64,000 bases of DNA, from assembly GCF_000423045.1 (NCBI RefSeq), contig NZ_KE383971.1, positions 10,092 to 74,091 on the forward strand, given 5' to 3'. The position numbers and the translations under genes were made by a program. The notes below the pieces were generated by a model. It searched no databases. It was not told where the DNA came from and was given only the letters and a program-made list of their open reading frames with translations. This document shows, piece by piece, positions 51,694-60,922 of the stretch. The stretch is from Christiangramia portivictoriae DSM 23547 (lineage in GTDB: Bacteria > Bacteroidota > Bacteroidia > Flavobacteriales > Flavobacteriaceae). Each line of letters starts with the position of its first letter. Position 1 is the stretch's first letter.

Positions 51694-52983
51694 ATGCTTT
51701 TAATCTATACTCAGAAAGTTACACCAAGAATTGTTTATATCTTCAAGCACTTGTGTACACATATTCTGGGTATTCCAATCAACTTTACCTCAAAGATCGA
51801 AGAGTTTATTGCTCATGATGGTCCCAAATTAAGCTACGGAAAGCAGGCATTAGGGAATGAATTTTTTATTCAGAATGTTGAATTACTTTTGGAGCAGGGT
51901 TTTTCAGAATTGGAAATCAAAATACAGCCCTGGGATGATACGATAGGTTTTTTTGCGGTAGCAGAGTCCAGCGATCTGCCCTTTGATATTTTTGCGGCTT
52001 CTTTTTACCTGCTTAGTCGTTACGAAGAATACTTACCACATGTAAAAGATGAGTACGGAAGATTTCCGGCTTCTGAAAGCATTGCCTATCAGGAGAATTT
52101 CCTTCACAAACCAATGGTAGACATCTGGGCGTATAAGTTCCAGGAAATTCTGATGGAACGTTTTCCGCAGCTGGAACACAAGAAAAGAGCATACCATAGC
52201 AGCACCATCATAACTTCAGAAAATACTTTTATCTTTAAAAACAAAGGTTTTTTAAGAAGCTTGGTAGGAATGCTGTCTGATCTTGTTCATTTTAATATAG
52301 GAAAGGTAATCGATAGATTGCAGGTCTGGATCCGGATTAAGTCCGATCCTAACGACACTTTTGAAGATCTTATCAGTATTATTCGGGAAGATAAGATAGA
52401 CACCCTGTTCATGTTTCAGTTGAGTGATTTTTCCAGGCATGATCGAAATATTAGTCATAATAGAATACCTCACAGAGCAGTAATTAAATCTGTTGCAGAT
52501 TATTCCCAAGTAGGTCTGTTGATGGGTTACTATGCCATGGAGGACATTAAAGAATTACGAAAGGAAAAGTTGAGAATGGAGGACATCATACACAGTTCTG
52601 TTGAACATGCCATGAATCATCAATATAATTTAAGGCTTCCAGATCAATATAACAATCTTATCGAACTGGAAATTAACAATGACTATTCTATGGGGTATCC
52701 TGATAAACCAGGCTTCAGAGCAGGTACCTGCACTTCGTACCTGTTTTATGACATCAATATGGAAGTAACCACACCATTAAAAGTACATCCATATGTTTTC
52801 AATTCGAATGTGGTACCAAAAATGACCCGGAATAAATTGAAGGATGATCTTCGTAGGATCATTATGGAAACAAAGGAAGTGCAGGGCACTATACGTGCGG
52901 TTTTTTCCAATCATCACTTCTCAGCCTATTCAGATTCTAATTCTTATTATTCAGTATTAAATCAGATCCATGAAATTGACTAA
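51694..52983 (+). CDS. Polysaccharide deacetylase-like protein (DUF7033-type N-terminal region)
   Basis: 429 residues without a signal peptide. The N-terminal ~170 residues (TPRIVYIFKHLCTHILGI, FFAVAESSDLPFDIFAASFYLLSRYEEYL, WAYKFQEILMERFP) and the C-terminal DYSMGYPDKPGFRAGTCTSYLFYDI are characteristic of a Bacteroidota group annotated as polysaccharide deacetylase family. The classical NodB catalytic Asp-His motifs are not clear to me, so activity is uncertain. It lies 11 bases after radC and overlaps the next gene by 14. Confidence 0.65.
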   Translation: MLLIYTQKVTPRIVYIFKHLCTHILGIPINFTSKIEEFIAHDGPKLSYGKQALGNEFFIQNVELLLEQGFSELEIKIQPWDDTIGFFAVAESSDLPFDIFAASFYLLSRYEEYLPHVKDEYGRFPASESIAYQENFLHKPMVDIWAYKFQEILMERFPQLEHKKRAYHSSTIITSENTFIFKNKGFLRSLVGMLSDLVHFNIGKVIDRLQVWIRIKSDPNDTFEDLISIIREDKIDTLFMFQLSDFSRHDRNISHNRIPHRAVIKSVADYSQVGLLMGYYAMEDIKELRKEKLRMEDIIHSSVEHAMNHQYNLRLPDQYNNLIELEINNDYSMGYPDKPGFRAGTCTSYLFYDINMEVTTPLKVHPYVFNSNVVPKMTRNKLKDDLRRIIMETKEVQGTIRAVFSNHHFSAYSDSNSYYSVLNQIHEID

Positions 52984-53659
52984 TATCAGGGATGTTTATT
53001 TTGACCTTGACCATACCCTCTGGGATTTTGATAGGAATTCTTCTATGGCTTTTCAGCAAATATTTATAGATCAAAAGCTGGATATCAAACTGCAGGATTT
53101 TTTACAGATCTATATGCCTATAAATCATCAATACTGGGAATCATATCGAAATGACCTGGTTAGTAAAGAAGATCTTCGTTATGGCAGGTTGAAAGATAGT
53201 TTTACTGCGCTGGAGTTGGAAGTGGACGACTCAATGATCTTTAAAATGTCTGAAGACTATATCAATTACCTGCCAAATCACAATTATCTTCTGGATGGTG
53301 CAATAGATATCCTGTCATATTTATCCACATCTTACAATTTACATATAATCACCAATGGTTTTGAAGAGGTTCAACATTTGAAGATGGAAAAATCTGGGAT
53401 CCTTAAATACTTCAAGACTATCACAACTTCAGAAGATGCGGGCGTGAAAAAACCACATTCACGCATTTTCGAAAAGGCAATTAGTAAAGGGACTGGTAAG
53501 GCGGAGACTTCAGTAATGATAGGCGACAATTTCTCTGCAGATATTTGCGGTGGCTTTCAGTATGGTATGAAGGTTATCTATATCGATTCCAGGCAGGAAA
53601 ATTCACGAACCGAACACCCCAGAATAGAAAAGTTAAAACAACTAAGGGATTATCTATAA
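52970..53659 (+). CDS. YjjG-type HAD nucleotidase
   Basis: 229-residue HAD phosphatase with the nucleophile motif YFDLDHTLWDFD (Asp11/Asp13 area), motif II IITNGF, motif III KKPHSRIF and motif IV MIGDNFSADICG. YjjG-family enzymes hydrolyse non-canonical pyrimidine nucleotides (house-cleaning). The start overlaps the preceding gene by 14 bases, implying coupled translation. Confidence 0.88.
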   Translation: MKLTNIRDVYFDLDHTLWDFDRNSSMAFQQIFIDQKLDIKLQDFLQIYMPINHQYWESYRNDLVSKEDLRYGRLKDSFTALELEVDDSMIFKMSEDYINYLPNHNYLLDGAIDILSYLSTSYNLHIITNGFEEVQHLKMEKSGILKYFKTITTSEDAGVKKPHSRIFEKAISKGTGKAETSVMIGDNFSADICGGFQYGMKVIYIDSRQENSRTEHPRIEKLKQLRDYL

Positions 53660-53701
53660 TAATAAAGATTAGGTATTTTCGTTGGCAAAGAAAGCTTTCT
53701 C

Positions 53702-54253
53702 GTGTCTATACAAACCTTCTTTCCCAGATTTATTGCAGGCCTGTTATTGTTGGTACTGTTCACTTCATGTTTCAAGGACGTGGATTTTAGCCAGACTGAG
53801 GATATCCAGATCACTCCAGATATCGATGTTGACATTATCTATTATGATTTGAATAAGGTTGACTTTCTGGATTCCGATACCGGCGAATTTACAGCCATCA
53901 TCAGGGATACGGTTAGACTTGAATATCTCGATGATAGTTATATACAGGATGGTCTAACCTATGCTGAATTTAGATTTCGCCATGAAAACAGTTTTCCCTA
54001 CGAAATAAGAAGTGAGCTTAATTTTTTAAATGCACGCAACAGGAAGGAATTTGATGTGAATTATATTATCCCGGCGGGTAGTGATACAGTAATTTCTGTA
54101 ATTGATACCATTCATATCGTACAGGGTTCTAATATCGATGAGGTAAAAAATTCAATAGAACTTGCAGTCGAATTAGAACTTCTTGAGCCTTCTAAAAGTC
54201 TTGAAGGAAATTTGAAATTTTTATCCAAAGGATTATTCAGACTAACGTTTTAG
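53702..54253 (+). CDS. Putative lipoprotein, unknown function
   Basis: 183 residues, starting with GTG at 53702. The N-terminus has a hydrophobic signal and a lipobox (LFTSC, Cys23). The rest alternates hydrophobic and polar residues as in a beta-sandwich (VRLEYLDDSYIQDGLTYAEFRF, FDVNYIIPAGSDTVISVIDTIHI). No family recognised. It sits directly before the DUF5723 gene with a one-base gap, so the two are likely functional partners in the outer membrane. Confidence 0.7.
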   Translation: MSIQTFFPRFIAGLLLLVLFTSCFKDVDFSQTEDIQITPDIDVDIIYYDLNKVDFLDSDTGEFTAIIRDTVRLEYLDDSYIQDGLTYAEFRFRHENSFPYEIRSELNFLNARNRKEFDVNYIIPAGSDTVISVIDTIHIVQGSNIDEVKNSIELAVELELLEPSKSLEGNLKFLSKGLFRLTF

Positions 54254-54254
54254 C

Positions 54255-55664
54255 ATGAGAGTAGCAATTGTCCTGCTTATCTTCTTCTATTGGAGCTCTG
54301 TGTCCGGGCAGAATAAACCCCTGCTTTATAATGTGGACGATTTGCCTCAGGCTTTGTTGCAAAATCCAGGCGCACGGATCGATTTCACCAGGCATTTTGG
54401 TATTCCATTATTTTCACAGATCCATGTAGGAGTTGGTTCTACCGGGGTTACAGCGAAAGATATTTTTGAGGATGATGGTCGAAATATCAATGCTAGAATT
54501 CAAAGCGCCATCAGGAATCTTACATCAAGCGATTTTTTCACAATCAATGAGCAAATAGAGATCGTTTCCTTTGGATGGAAAATGGGGGAGAGGGGTTATT
54601 TTTCTGCAGGTGCCTACCAGGAAGCAGATATTTTTGCTTACTTCCCAAGCGATCCCGCAAAACTGGCATTTGAAGGGAATGCCGATTACATAAACCGGCC
54701 GTTTCGATTTGACGATGTTAGTTTTACTGGCGAAGTGCTAACGGTATATCATGCAGGTTTCAATTACAAGATGGATTCCAAGCTTACCGTTGGTGGTCGG
54801 ATTAAATTATACTCTGGAATTTTTAATGTTGAAAGTACGGATAATGATGGAACGTTTGTAACTAATGAAACTCCTGGAGGAGTCAATTTTTACCAACATG
54901 CGGTAAATGGGCTGGATATCGTTGTGAATACTTCAGGTTATGCCAGTCTTCGTGATGAGGAGAACATGACAGTGGATAAAGCCGCAGCAGAGTTGTTGAG
55001 CAGGTCCTTTTTCGGTCAGAACATTGGAGTGGGAGTAGACCTGGGATTTCATTATAGAGTAACAGAACAATTCTCTGTGAATGCGGCGATTCAGGATTTT
55101 GGAGTAATGTTTCATCAAAAGGATATTGAAAATTCAAGATATTTTGGTTCTTATGAGACCAGTGGTTTGCAACCTTTGTTTCCAGAGTTAAATCCAGGAC
55201 AGGAAACAATTCCTTACTGGGATGTATTAGAAGAGGAGCTTGATGTCAATTTAAAAGACGAGAAGACTTACGGGGCATATAATACCTGGCGTCCCTTGAA
55301 ATATAACGCTTCCATACAGTTTGGAACCGGGAAGTCGATCCTGCCCTGTGATTATTTGATCAGCAAGAAGCCTCGTTACATGAACTTGTTTGGGATGATC
55401 GTTTCCGGAGTGAATCGTCCTAAGGGTCCAACCTACGGAGTAACTACCTATTGGGATAGGAAAGTGAATGACTATTTTAGGTTTAGAGTGGCCTATGGAC
55501 TGGACCAGTTTTCACTTACCAAGTTTGGTGTGATGGCTTCCAGTAGATTTAAAAATTTTAATGCCTTTTTAGCAGTAAATGACATTATTGGCTATACCAA
55601 TCTGGCAAATGCTCATAGCGCATCCCTGCAATTAGGCATACAATATGTATTCAAAGACTTATGA
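54255..55664 (+). CDS. DUF5723 family outer-membrane beta-barrel protein
   Basis: 469 residues with a signal peptide (about 1-19, ending SVSGQ) and a repeating strand pattern with aromatic ends and a final SLQLGIQYVFKDL, as in outer-membrane barrels. The start LLYNVDDLPQALLQNPGARIDFTRHFGIPLFSQIHVGVGSTG fits the DUF5723 family (PorP/SprF-like barrels of unknown role). Middle gene of a three-gene envelope set; the next gene overlaps by 4 bases (ATGA). Confidence 0.75.
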   Translation: MRVAIVLLIFFYWSSVSGQNKPLLYNVDDLPQALLQNPGARIDFTRHFGIPLFSQIHVGVGSTGVTAKDIFEDDGRNINARIQSAIRNLTSSDFFTINEQIEIVSFGWKMGERGYFSAGAYQEADIFAYFPSDPAKLAFEGNADYINRPFRFDDVSFTGEVLTVYHAGFNYKMDSKLTVGGRIKLYSGIFNVESTDNDGTFVTNETPGGVNFYQHAVNGLDIVVNTSGYASLRDEENMTVDKAAAELLSRSFFGQNIGVGVDLGFHYRVTEQFSVNAAIQDFGVMFHQKDIENSRYFGSYETSGLQPLFPELNPGQETIPYWDVLEEELDVNLKDEKTYGAYNTWRPLKYNASIQFGTGKSILPCDYLISKKPRYMNLFGMIVSGVNRPKGPTYGVTTYWDRKVNDYFRFRVAYGLDQFSLTKFGVMASSRFKNFNAFLAVNDIIGYTNLANAHSASLQLGIQYVFKDL

Positions 55665-56530
55665 AAAAAATAATAATCTTAGCGGCAATGATCTTTAGCG
55701 GAAGTATTTTCTCTCAAGATCTGAATGATTATAAATATGTTATTGTACCAGAAAGTTATGATATTCTGGGCAAGACGAATCAATATCAGTTAAATGCGCT
55801 AACAAAATTTTTGTTTGAGAAGCAAGGGTTCGAAACTATTATGAAGTCTGAAGCCTGGCCAGAAGATCTTCAGAAAAACCCATGTCTGGGTGTGAGTCCT
55901 GTTCTTGTGGAGGACTCTGGCTTGTTTGTGACTAAAGTCGCCATTCAGCTTCAGGATTGCAAAGGAACGGTCATTTACAAAACTAGTGAGGGAAGGAGCA
56001 AGCAGAAAGAATTTGAAGCCGCCTATCAGGAATCGCTTAGAGACGCTTTTCAGGATCTGGCTAATCTTCAATACAACTATACTCCTAATTCAAACATTGC
56101 TGGAACTGCCCAGGTGAGCAAAAACAATACGACCATCCAAAGCGAAGAGAAAATAAGCATTTCTGAAGAGGAGGTAAATGAAAATTCAACTTCTGAAAAG
56201 CCTACGGATCTTGAAATACCAGCCTCCAATGATTTGGCAGTTATAAAAGAAAAAGAGAAGAAATTATCCCCTTTGGAAAATCGCCACTGGACCTATGATG
56301 GTGCTGTCTTTGAATTGAAAATCAACAATTCTAATTATGCATTATATCAATTAAACGCTCCTGAACCTCTGGCTCTGATTCTAAGGACCGAAAAACCTAA
56401 CGAATTTTTATACAGATCTCTTTTAAATAGCGGAACTGCAACTTTTGTACCGGGTGAGGGACTGCGAATAACTTATTTTGACAGCGAAACCAATCAGCAG
56501 AAATCTCTGATTCTTCAGCCTAAAGATTAG
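55661..56530 (+). CDS. Exported protein of unknown function
   Basis: 289 residues with a signal peptide (about 1-18, ending IFSQ). An N-terminal domain (DYKYVIVPESYDILGKTNQYQLNALTKFLFEKQGFETIM; Cys pair CLGVSP/DCKGTVIY) is followed by a Ser/Glu/Asn-rich linker (about 150-200) and a C-terminal strand region (RHWTYDGAVFELKINNSNYALYQLNAPEP). Unrecognised. Overlapping start with the DUF5723 gene and the convergent rarA 3' end by 4 bases each. Confidence 0.7.
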   Translation: MKKIIILAAMIFSGSIFSQDLNDYKYVIVPESYDILGKTNQYQLNALTKFLFEKQGFETIMKSEAWPEDLQKNPCLGVSPVLVEDSGLFVTKVAIQLQDCKGTVIYKTSEGRSKQKEFEAAYQESLRDAFQDLANLQYNYTPNSNIAGTAQVSKNNTTIQSEEKISISEEEVNENSTSEKPTDLEIPASNDLAVIKEKEKKLSPLENRHWTYDGAVFELKINNSNYALYQLNAPEPLALILRTEKPNEFLYRSLLNSGTATFVPGEGLRITYFDSETNQQKSLILQPKD

Positions 56531-57801
56531 TAACCATATTTCTTTTGCCACCGTTTCCGAAGAAATTCGCGTTGGGCATTTTCTCGCTGATTATTCCCAG
56601 GTTCATAAAACGTGGTGCCGGCTATATCATCTGGAAGAAACTCGGCTGCAACAAAGTTCCCTGTATGATTATGGGCATATTTATAATCTTTCCCATAGCC
56701 AATATCTTTCATCAATTTGGTAGGTGCGTTTCGAATGGATAACGGGACAGAGAGATCACCGGTCTTTTTCACCACACTTTGAGCTTTGTTGATCGCCATA
56801 TATGCTGCGTTGCTTTTTGGCGAAGTTGCCAGGTAGGTTACACACTGGCTTAATATGATCCTAGCTTCAGGATATCCAATAGTATTAACTGCCTGGAATG
56901 AATTATTTGCAATGACCAGGGCGGTAGGATTTGCGTTTCCAATATCCTCACTTGCCAGAATCAAAAGCCTTCGTGCAATGAACTTGACATCTTCACCTCC
57001 TTCGATCATTCTTGCCAGCCAGTATACCGCAGCGTTCGGGTCACTACCTCTAATGGATTTGATGAATGCTGAAATAATATCATAATGCTGTTCCCCGGTT
57101 TTATCATATAACACCGTGTTTTGCTGCACCTTTTGGAGCACGAGATCATTCGTAATCTTTACATTATCTTCTTCGGAAGTTACCAGTAGTTCGAAAATAT
57201 TCAGAAGTTTCCTGGCGTCCCCACCACTTAATCTAAGCAATGCTTCAGTTTCCTCCAGTTGCACGTTTTTAGCTGAAATTACTTTGTCCTGTTTCATGGC
57301 TCTCTTCAGAAGATCTACAAGATCATCTTTAGAAAATGGCTTCAGAATATAAACCTGACACCTGGACAAAAGGGCAGATATAACTTCAAAACTAGGATTT
57401 TCGGTCGTGGCGCCAATTAAAGTGACCCATCCTTTCTCTACGGCTCCAAGCAAAGAATCCTGCTGGGACTTACTGAATCTGTGGATTTCATCGATAAACA
57501 GGATAGGACTTTTGGTAGTAAATAAGCCGTCACTTTTCTTTGCCTTCTCGATGATCTCACGTACATCTTTCACACCACTGCTAATAGCACTAAGTGTAAA
57601 AAAAGGACGCCCAGATTCGGTTGCAATGATGTTTGCCAGTGTAGTTTTTCCAACGCCCGGAGGGCCCCATAATATCATAGATGGGATGATACCCTGTTTT
57701 ATTTGCTGTCTTAAAGCACCATTTTTTCCAATTAGGTGGTGTTGACTCAAATAATCATCGAGAGTTTTTGGTCTTAATCTTTCTGCAAGTGGTTGACTCA
57801 T
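56527..57801 (-). CDS. rarA: Replication-associated recombination protein RarA (MgsA)
   Basis: AAA+ ATPase of the clamp-loader family that acts at stalled replication forks. 424 residues with Walker A GPPGVGKTT (46-54), Walker B LFIDEIHRF (about 101-109), the sensor GATTENPSFEVI, arginine SRCQVYIL and the C-terminal RarA domain (YWLARMIEGGEDVKFIARRLL, SEDIGNANPTALVIANN). Typical for the family. Convergent overlap of 4 bases with the preceding exported protein gene. Confidence 0.95.
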   Translation of the reverse strand: MSQPLAERLRPKTLDDYLSQHHLIGKNGALRQQIKQGIIPSMILWGPPGVGKTTLANIIATESGRPFFTLSAISSGVKDVREIIEKAKKSDGLFTTKSPILFIDEIHRFSKSQQDSLLGAVEKGWVTLIGATTENPSFEVISALLSRCQVYILKPFSKDDLVDLLKRAMKQDKVISAKNVQLEETEALLRLSGGDARKLLNIFELLVTSEEDNVKITNDLVLQKVQQNTVLYDKTGEQHYDIISAFIKSIRGSDPNAAVYWLARMIEGGEDVKFIARRLLILASEDIGNANPTALVIANNSFQAVNTIGYPEARIILSQCVTYLATSPKSNAAYMAINKAQSVVKKTGDLSVPLSIRNAPTKLMKDIGYGKDYKYAHNHTGNFVAAEFLPDDIAGTTFYEPGNNQRENAQREFLRKRWQKKYGY

Positions 57802-57877
57802 GAAATTTTATCTGACAAGTTAACATCCTGAACTTTTTGGATGCTTTTTTGTAATATTAATTAAAATTGAATACAAT

Positions 57878-58615
57878 TTGAAAACATCCTCTCCATTTGT
57901 TTTTACCACTGGAACGATCGGATATCCTCTTTTATTTGTGTTGATGATCTGGATTGTTTTCTGGGCAGAGCTGCGATTCAATTTAGATCTGGCGCCATTC
58001 GGCATTAGGCCCGGGGAGTTGATTGGACTACGGGGAATCGTATTCTCACCTTTTATGCATTCAGATATCAAGCATCTGTTCAATAATACTATTCCTTTAT
58101 TCATATTATCACTGGCACTTTTTTACTTCTATAGGCCTCTGCGATGGAAAGTGTTGTTAATAGGTCTCGTTACAACAGGTTTAATCACCTGGCTTATTGG
58201 CCGCCCTGCGAATCATATTGGAGCTAGTGGAATTATTTACCTGCTTGCGGGTTTTCTATTTTTCAAAGGTGTTTTTTCAAAGAATTATCGGTTAGTGGCA
58301 TTATCGCTCATAGTCGTGTTTGTCTACGGCGGGTTGATTTGGTATGTCACTCCTATAGACCCGAAAATTTCCTGGGAAGGTCATCTTGCAGGATTAGTGA
58401 GCGGTCTGAGTCTGGCAGTTCTATTTAAAAAGGATGTTGCCAAACCTCCCAAATTTCAATGGCAGTCCCCAGATTTCAAGGAGTCTGATGACCTGTTTAT
58501 GCAACATTTTGATGAAAACGGAAACTTTGTAGATAATTTACCTTTTCAGGATGTGGAAGAGGAGGAAACCGTTTTCAATTATATTTATATTGAAAAAAAG
58601 GAGGATAAAGCTTAG
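57878..58615 (+). CDS. Rhomboid family intramembrane serine protease
   Basis: 245 residues, about six hydrophobic segments. The catalytic pair is visible: Ser117 in IGASGII (GxSG) and His169 in WEGHLAGLVSG; HLFNNTIP (about 66-73) supplies the oxyanion Asn. The start is TTG at 57878, as no ATG fits. A soluble acidic C-terminal tail (about 205-245) follows. Substrates unknown. Its stop overlaps the rlmB 3' end by 4 bases, on the opposite strand. Confidence 0.9.
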   Translation: MKTSSPFVFTTGTIGYPLLFVLMIWIVFWAELRFNLDLAPFGIRPGELIGLRGIVFSPFMHSDIKHLFNNTIPLFILSLALFYFYRPLRWKVLLIGLVTTGLITWLIGRPANHIGASGIIYLLAGFLFFKGVFSKNYRLVALSLIVVFVYGGLIWYVTPIDPKISWEGHLAGLVSGLSLAVLFKKDVAKPPKFQWQSPDFKESDDLFMQHFDENGNFVDNLPFQDVEEEETVFNYIYIEKKEDKA

Positions 58616-59346
58616 CTTCTTTGTCTTACTGTTTCGTAAAGAACCGCACCACAAGCTACTGAAACGTTTAAAGAAGCAATCTCTCCCAGTAATGGCAATT
58701 TTGCCCTGAAGTCAGAAATTTTAAGAATGGAATTGGATACACCTCTGGCTTCATCTCCCATCACGATCGCAAGTGGTTGTTTTAAGTTTACATCGTAGAT
58801 TGTGTCATCAGTCTTTTCGGTAGCTGCTACAATCTTCACATCATAAGTTTGGAGATGGAAAATGGCATCTTTTATATGATCTACCTTGCAAATGGGTACT
58901 TTAAAAACGGCGCCGGCAGATGTTTTCACCGTATCAGCATTAATAGGTGCAGATCCTTTCTCCTGAATAATAATTCCATCTACGCCGCAACATTCAGCTG
59001 TTCTTATAATGGCTCCGAAATTCCTTACATCTGTAATTCCATCAAGAAGGAGGTATAAGGGTTTTGTCGCTTTATTCTGAACGGACTCTACAAGATCATT
59101 AAGACTTACGAAACTGACAGGAGAGATATTCGCTACAACACCCTGGTGATTGCCTTTGCTGAGTTTGTTCAATTTCTCGATTGGAACGTAAGAGACCGTA
59201 AAAGATCCGTTTTTAAGATGTCGGTTAAGTTCCTGAAACAAGTTTCCGGACAAGCCTTTTTGAATGAATATTTTCTCAATGCTTTTTCCGCTTTCAATCG
59301 CTTCGATCACAGCTCGAATCCCGAATATTCTTGTAGTTTCTTCCAT
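58612..59346 (-). CDS. rlmB: 23S rRNA 2'-O-ribose methyltransferase RlmB (TrmH family)
   Basis: SPOUT-fold SAM-dependent methyltransferase modifying G2251 of 23S rRNA. 244 residues with an N-terminal substrate domain (FGIRAVIEAIESGKSIEKIF) and C-terminal motifs VRNFGAIIRTAECCGVDGII, PLAIVMGDEARGVSNS and IASLNVSVACGAVLYE. The catalytic Glu and the knot are recognisable. A TAACTTTG box ends only 4 bases before the ATG, so the transcript could be leaderless. Confidence 0.93.
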   Translation of the reverse strand: MEETTRIFGIRAVIEAIESGKSIEKIFIQKGLSGNLFQELNRHLKNGSFTVSYVPIEKLNKLSKGNHQGVVANISPVSFVSLNDLVESVQNKATKPLYLLLDGITDVRNFGAIIRTAECCGVDGIIIQEKGSAPINADTVKTSAGAVFKVPICKVDHIKDAIFHLQTYDVKIVAATEKTDDTIYDVNLKQPLAIVMGDEARGVSNSILKISDFRAKLPLLGEIASLNVSVACGAVLYETVRQRS

Positions 59347-59350
59347 GCCT

Positions 59351-59358
59351 CAAAGTTA
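59351..59358 (-). promoter_or_regulatory. TAACTTTG promoter box abutting rlmB
   Basis: TAnnTTTG match on the minus strand, with just 4 bases before the ATG at 59346. Confidence 0.5.
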
Positions 59359-59388
59359 GTATATTTTATCCTTCCTGAAATGAATAAC

Positions 59389-59417
59389 AAAAAAAAGCCA
59401 CCCATTTGGGTGGCTTT
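59389..59417 (-). terminator. Terminator of the susC-susD operon
   Basis: Eleven-bp stem AAAGCCACCCA/TGGGTGGCTTT (59394-59404 and 59407-59417) with a two-base loop; on the minus strand followed by T-run. It is 22 bases past the susD stop. Confidence 0.9.
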
Positions 59418-59439
59418 CTTAATTGAATGATTTCAATTT

Positions 59440-60912
59440 TTATTCATCATCCTCCTCAGTCGCTGGACCAGGGTAAGTTGATTGATCTGGCTGAGTCACA
59501 TCCCAGAAAATAGGAGTTTGTGCAGCATCACCACCAATTGCACCAGCAGCATCAATGTAGTTAGCATTGTTCAGGTTCTGCTCATCAATTGGATAAGTAT
59601 ATCTAAGCGGAACGAAAGTCTCATTATCTGTTGGGATATTGAAAACCGGGTCGTCATACAATCTCCAGGTAGACCATCCTTCCGCAGGGTTGTCGTACAT
59701 GGCGATCCAGAACTGAGTTGCAAATTGCATTTCAGAACCATCATAGGCTACATCAGATTGTGAAAGATATTCTTCAATCGCGTCGCCTGAAATACCCCAG
59801 TATTCCATAGATGCTGTGATCGCAGCATTGTAGTGAGTTTCAGCATCTCCTGGTACATTGTATCCAAGTTCAGCAGCTTTCGAAAGATTGAATCTAACTT
59901 CAGCATAATCCAGAAGAATTCCTTCTCTGGTTGGATCCAGGAAAGCGTCCCCAATATGCGTGAAAGAACCATAGTTGTTACTTCCACCATAATCACCACC
60001 AAGGTAACCATCTGCGATGTTATCATCAAAGTATACCATTCTTCTTGGATCTTCGAACTGGTTCATGTAATCAACGATCGTTTCAGAAGCAAGAAAATCA
60101 GATCTACCACTCTGTACAAGGTCTTCCCACAATGGGTTAGTATTTGGTGCGTTAGATTGATAATCTATAGTAGCATTGTCATCATTAGACATAAACACTC
60201 CAGCTTCCACTGCAGCTTCTACAGTAGACTGAGATAGAGAAGGATTTACATCCTGTAATCTCATCCCCATTCTAAGTTTAAGAGAGTTTGCAAACATCAT
60301 CCATTTGCTCATGTCTCCACCATATACTACGTCAGAACCGGTGTAACCCTGTCCTGCTGAAAGCATGTCATTTACGGCATCTAATCTTGAAATTAAATCT
60401 GCGTAAATAGTTGCAGCATCATCATATTCTGGAAGAGAGAATTCACTTGGCTGAAGAGCCTGAGTGTAAGGAATGTCACCAAAACCATCAACAAGTAGAT
60501 GCCAGGTATATACTTCCATCACTTCCAGTTGCCCTAATCTTGCGTCCTTCTCTGCCTGAGAAATCGCGTCATTTTCGTTTACAACTCGTTTAGCATCCTG
60601 AAGGTCATAAATTACATTTGTGTAATATCGACTCCAAACTGCATCTGGATTTTGACGAGCGGTAAAATCGTAGTTAGGCTCATCTGTGTATGTGGTTGTC
60701 GTGAAGTACTGAGCCAGGAACCTGTAAAGAGGTTCGTTTACGTTCGGGCTGGCTGTATAGTCACCAACGCTTACAGTAGCAGCTGTAAAAAGAAAATCTG
60801 AGGCTACTGCATCGGGATTCTTAGGATCCCGGTTTAAGTTTTCATACTGTTCATCACTCTGGCAGGACCAAAGCATTGCAACAGCTGAAAGAGCAACAAT
60901 ATATTTTTTCAT
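59440..60912 (-). CDS. SusD/RagB-like outer-membrane nutrient-binding lipoprotein
   Basis: 490-residue surface lipoprotein (lipobox MLWSC, Cys17; QSDEQYENLNRDPKNPDAV) that forms the lid of the SusC barrel next to it. It shows the alpha-helical TPR-like body of the SusD_2-like type (DVNPSLSQSTVEAAVEAGVF; GSEMQFATQFWIAMYDNPAEGWSTWR). It starts 10 bases after the SusC gene stop, so both are one operon. The bound polymer or peptide cannot be told from sequence; no glycoside hydrolase is nearby in the window. Confidence 0.9.
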   Translation of the reverse strand: MKKYIVALSAVAMLWSCQSDEQYENLNRDPKNPDAVASDFLFTAATVSVGDYTASPNVNEPLYRFLAQYFTTTTYTDEPNYDFTARQNPDAVWSRYYTNVIYDLQDAKRVVNENDAISQAEKDARLGQLEVMEVYTWHLLVDGFGDIPYTQALQPSEFSLPEYDDAATIYADLISRLDAVNDMLSAGQGYTGSDVVYGGDMSKWMMFANSLKLRMGMRLQDVNPSLSQSTVEAAVEAGVFMSNDDNATIDYQSNAPNTNPLWEDLVQSGRSDFLASETIVDYMNQFEDPRRMVYFDDNIADGYLGGDYGGSNNYGSFTHIGDAFLDPTREGILLDYAEVRFNLSKAAELGYNVPGDAETHYNAAITASMEYWGISGDAIEEYLSQSDVAYDGSEMQFATQFWIAMYDNPAEGWSTWRLYDDPVFNIPTDNETFVPLRYTYPIDEQNLNNANYIDAAGAIGGDAAQTPIFWDVTQPDQSTYPGPATEEDDE

Positions 60913-60922
60913 AGTATTTTAA

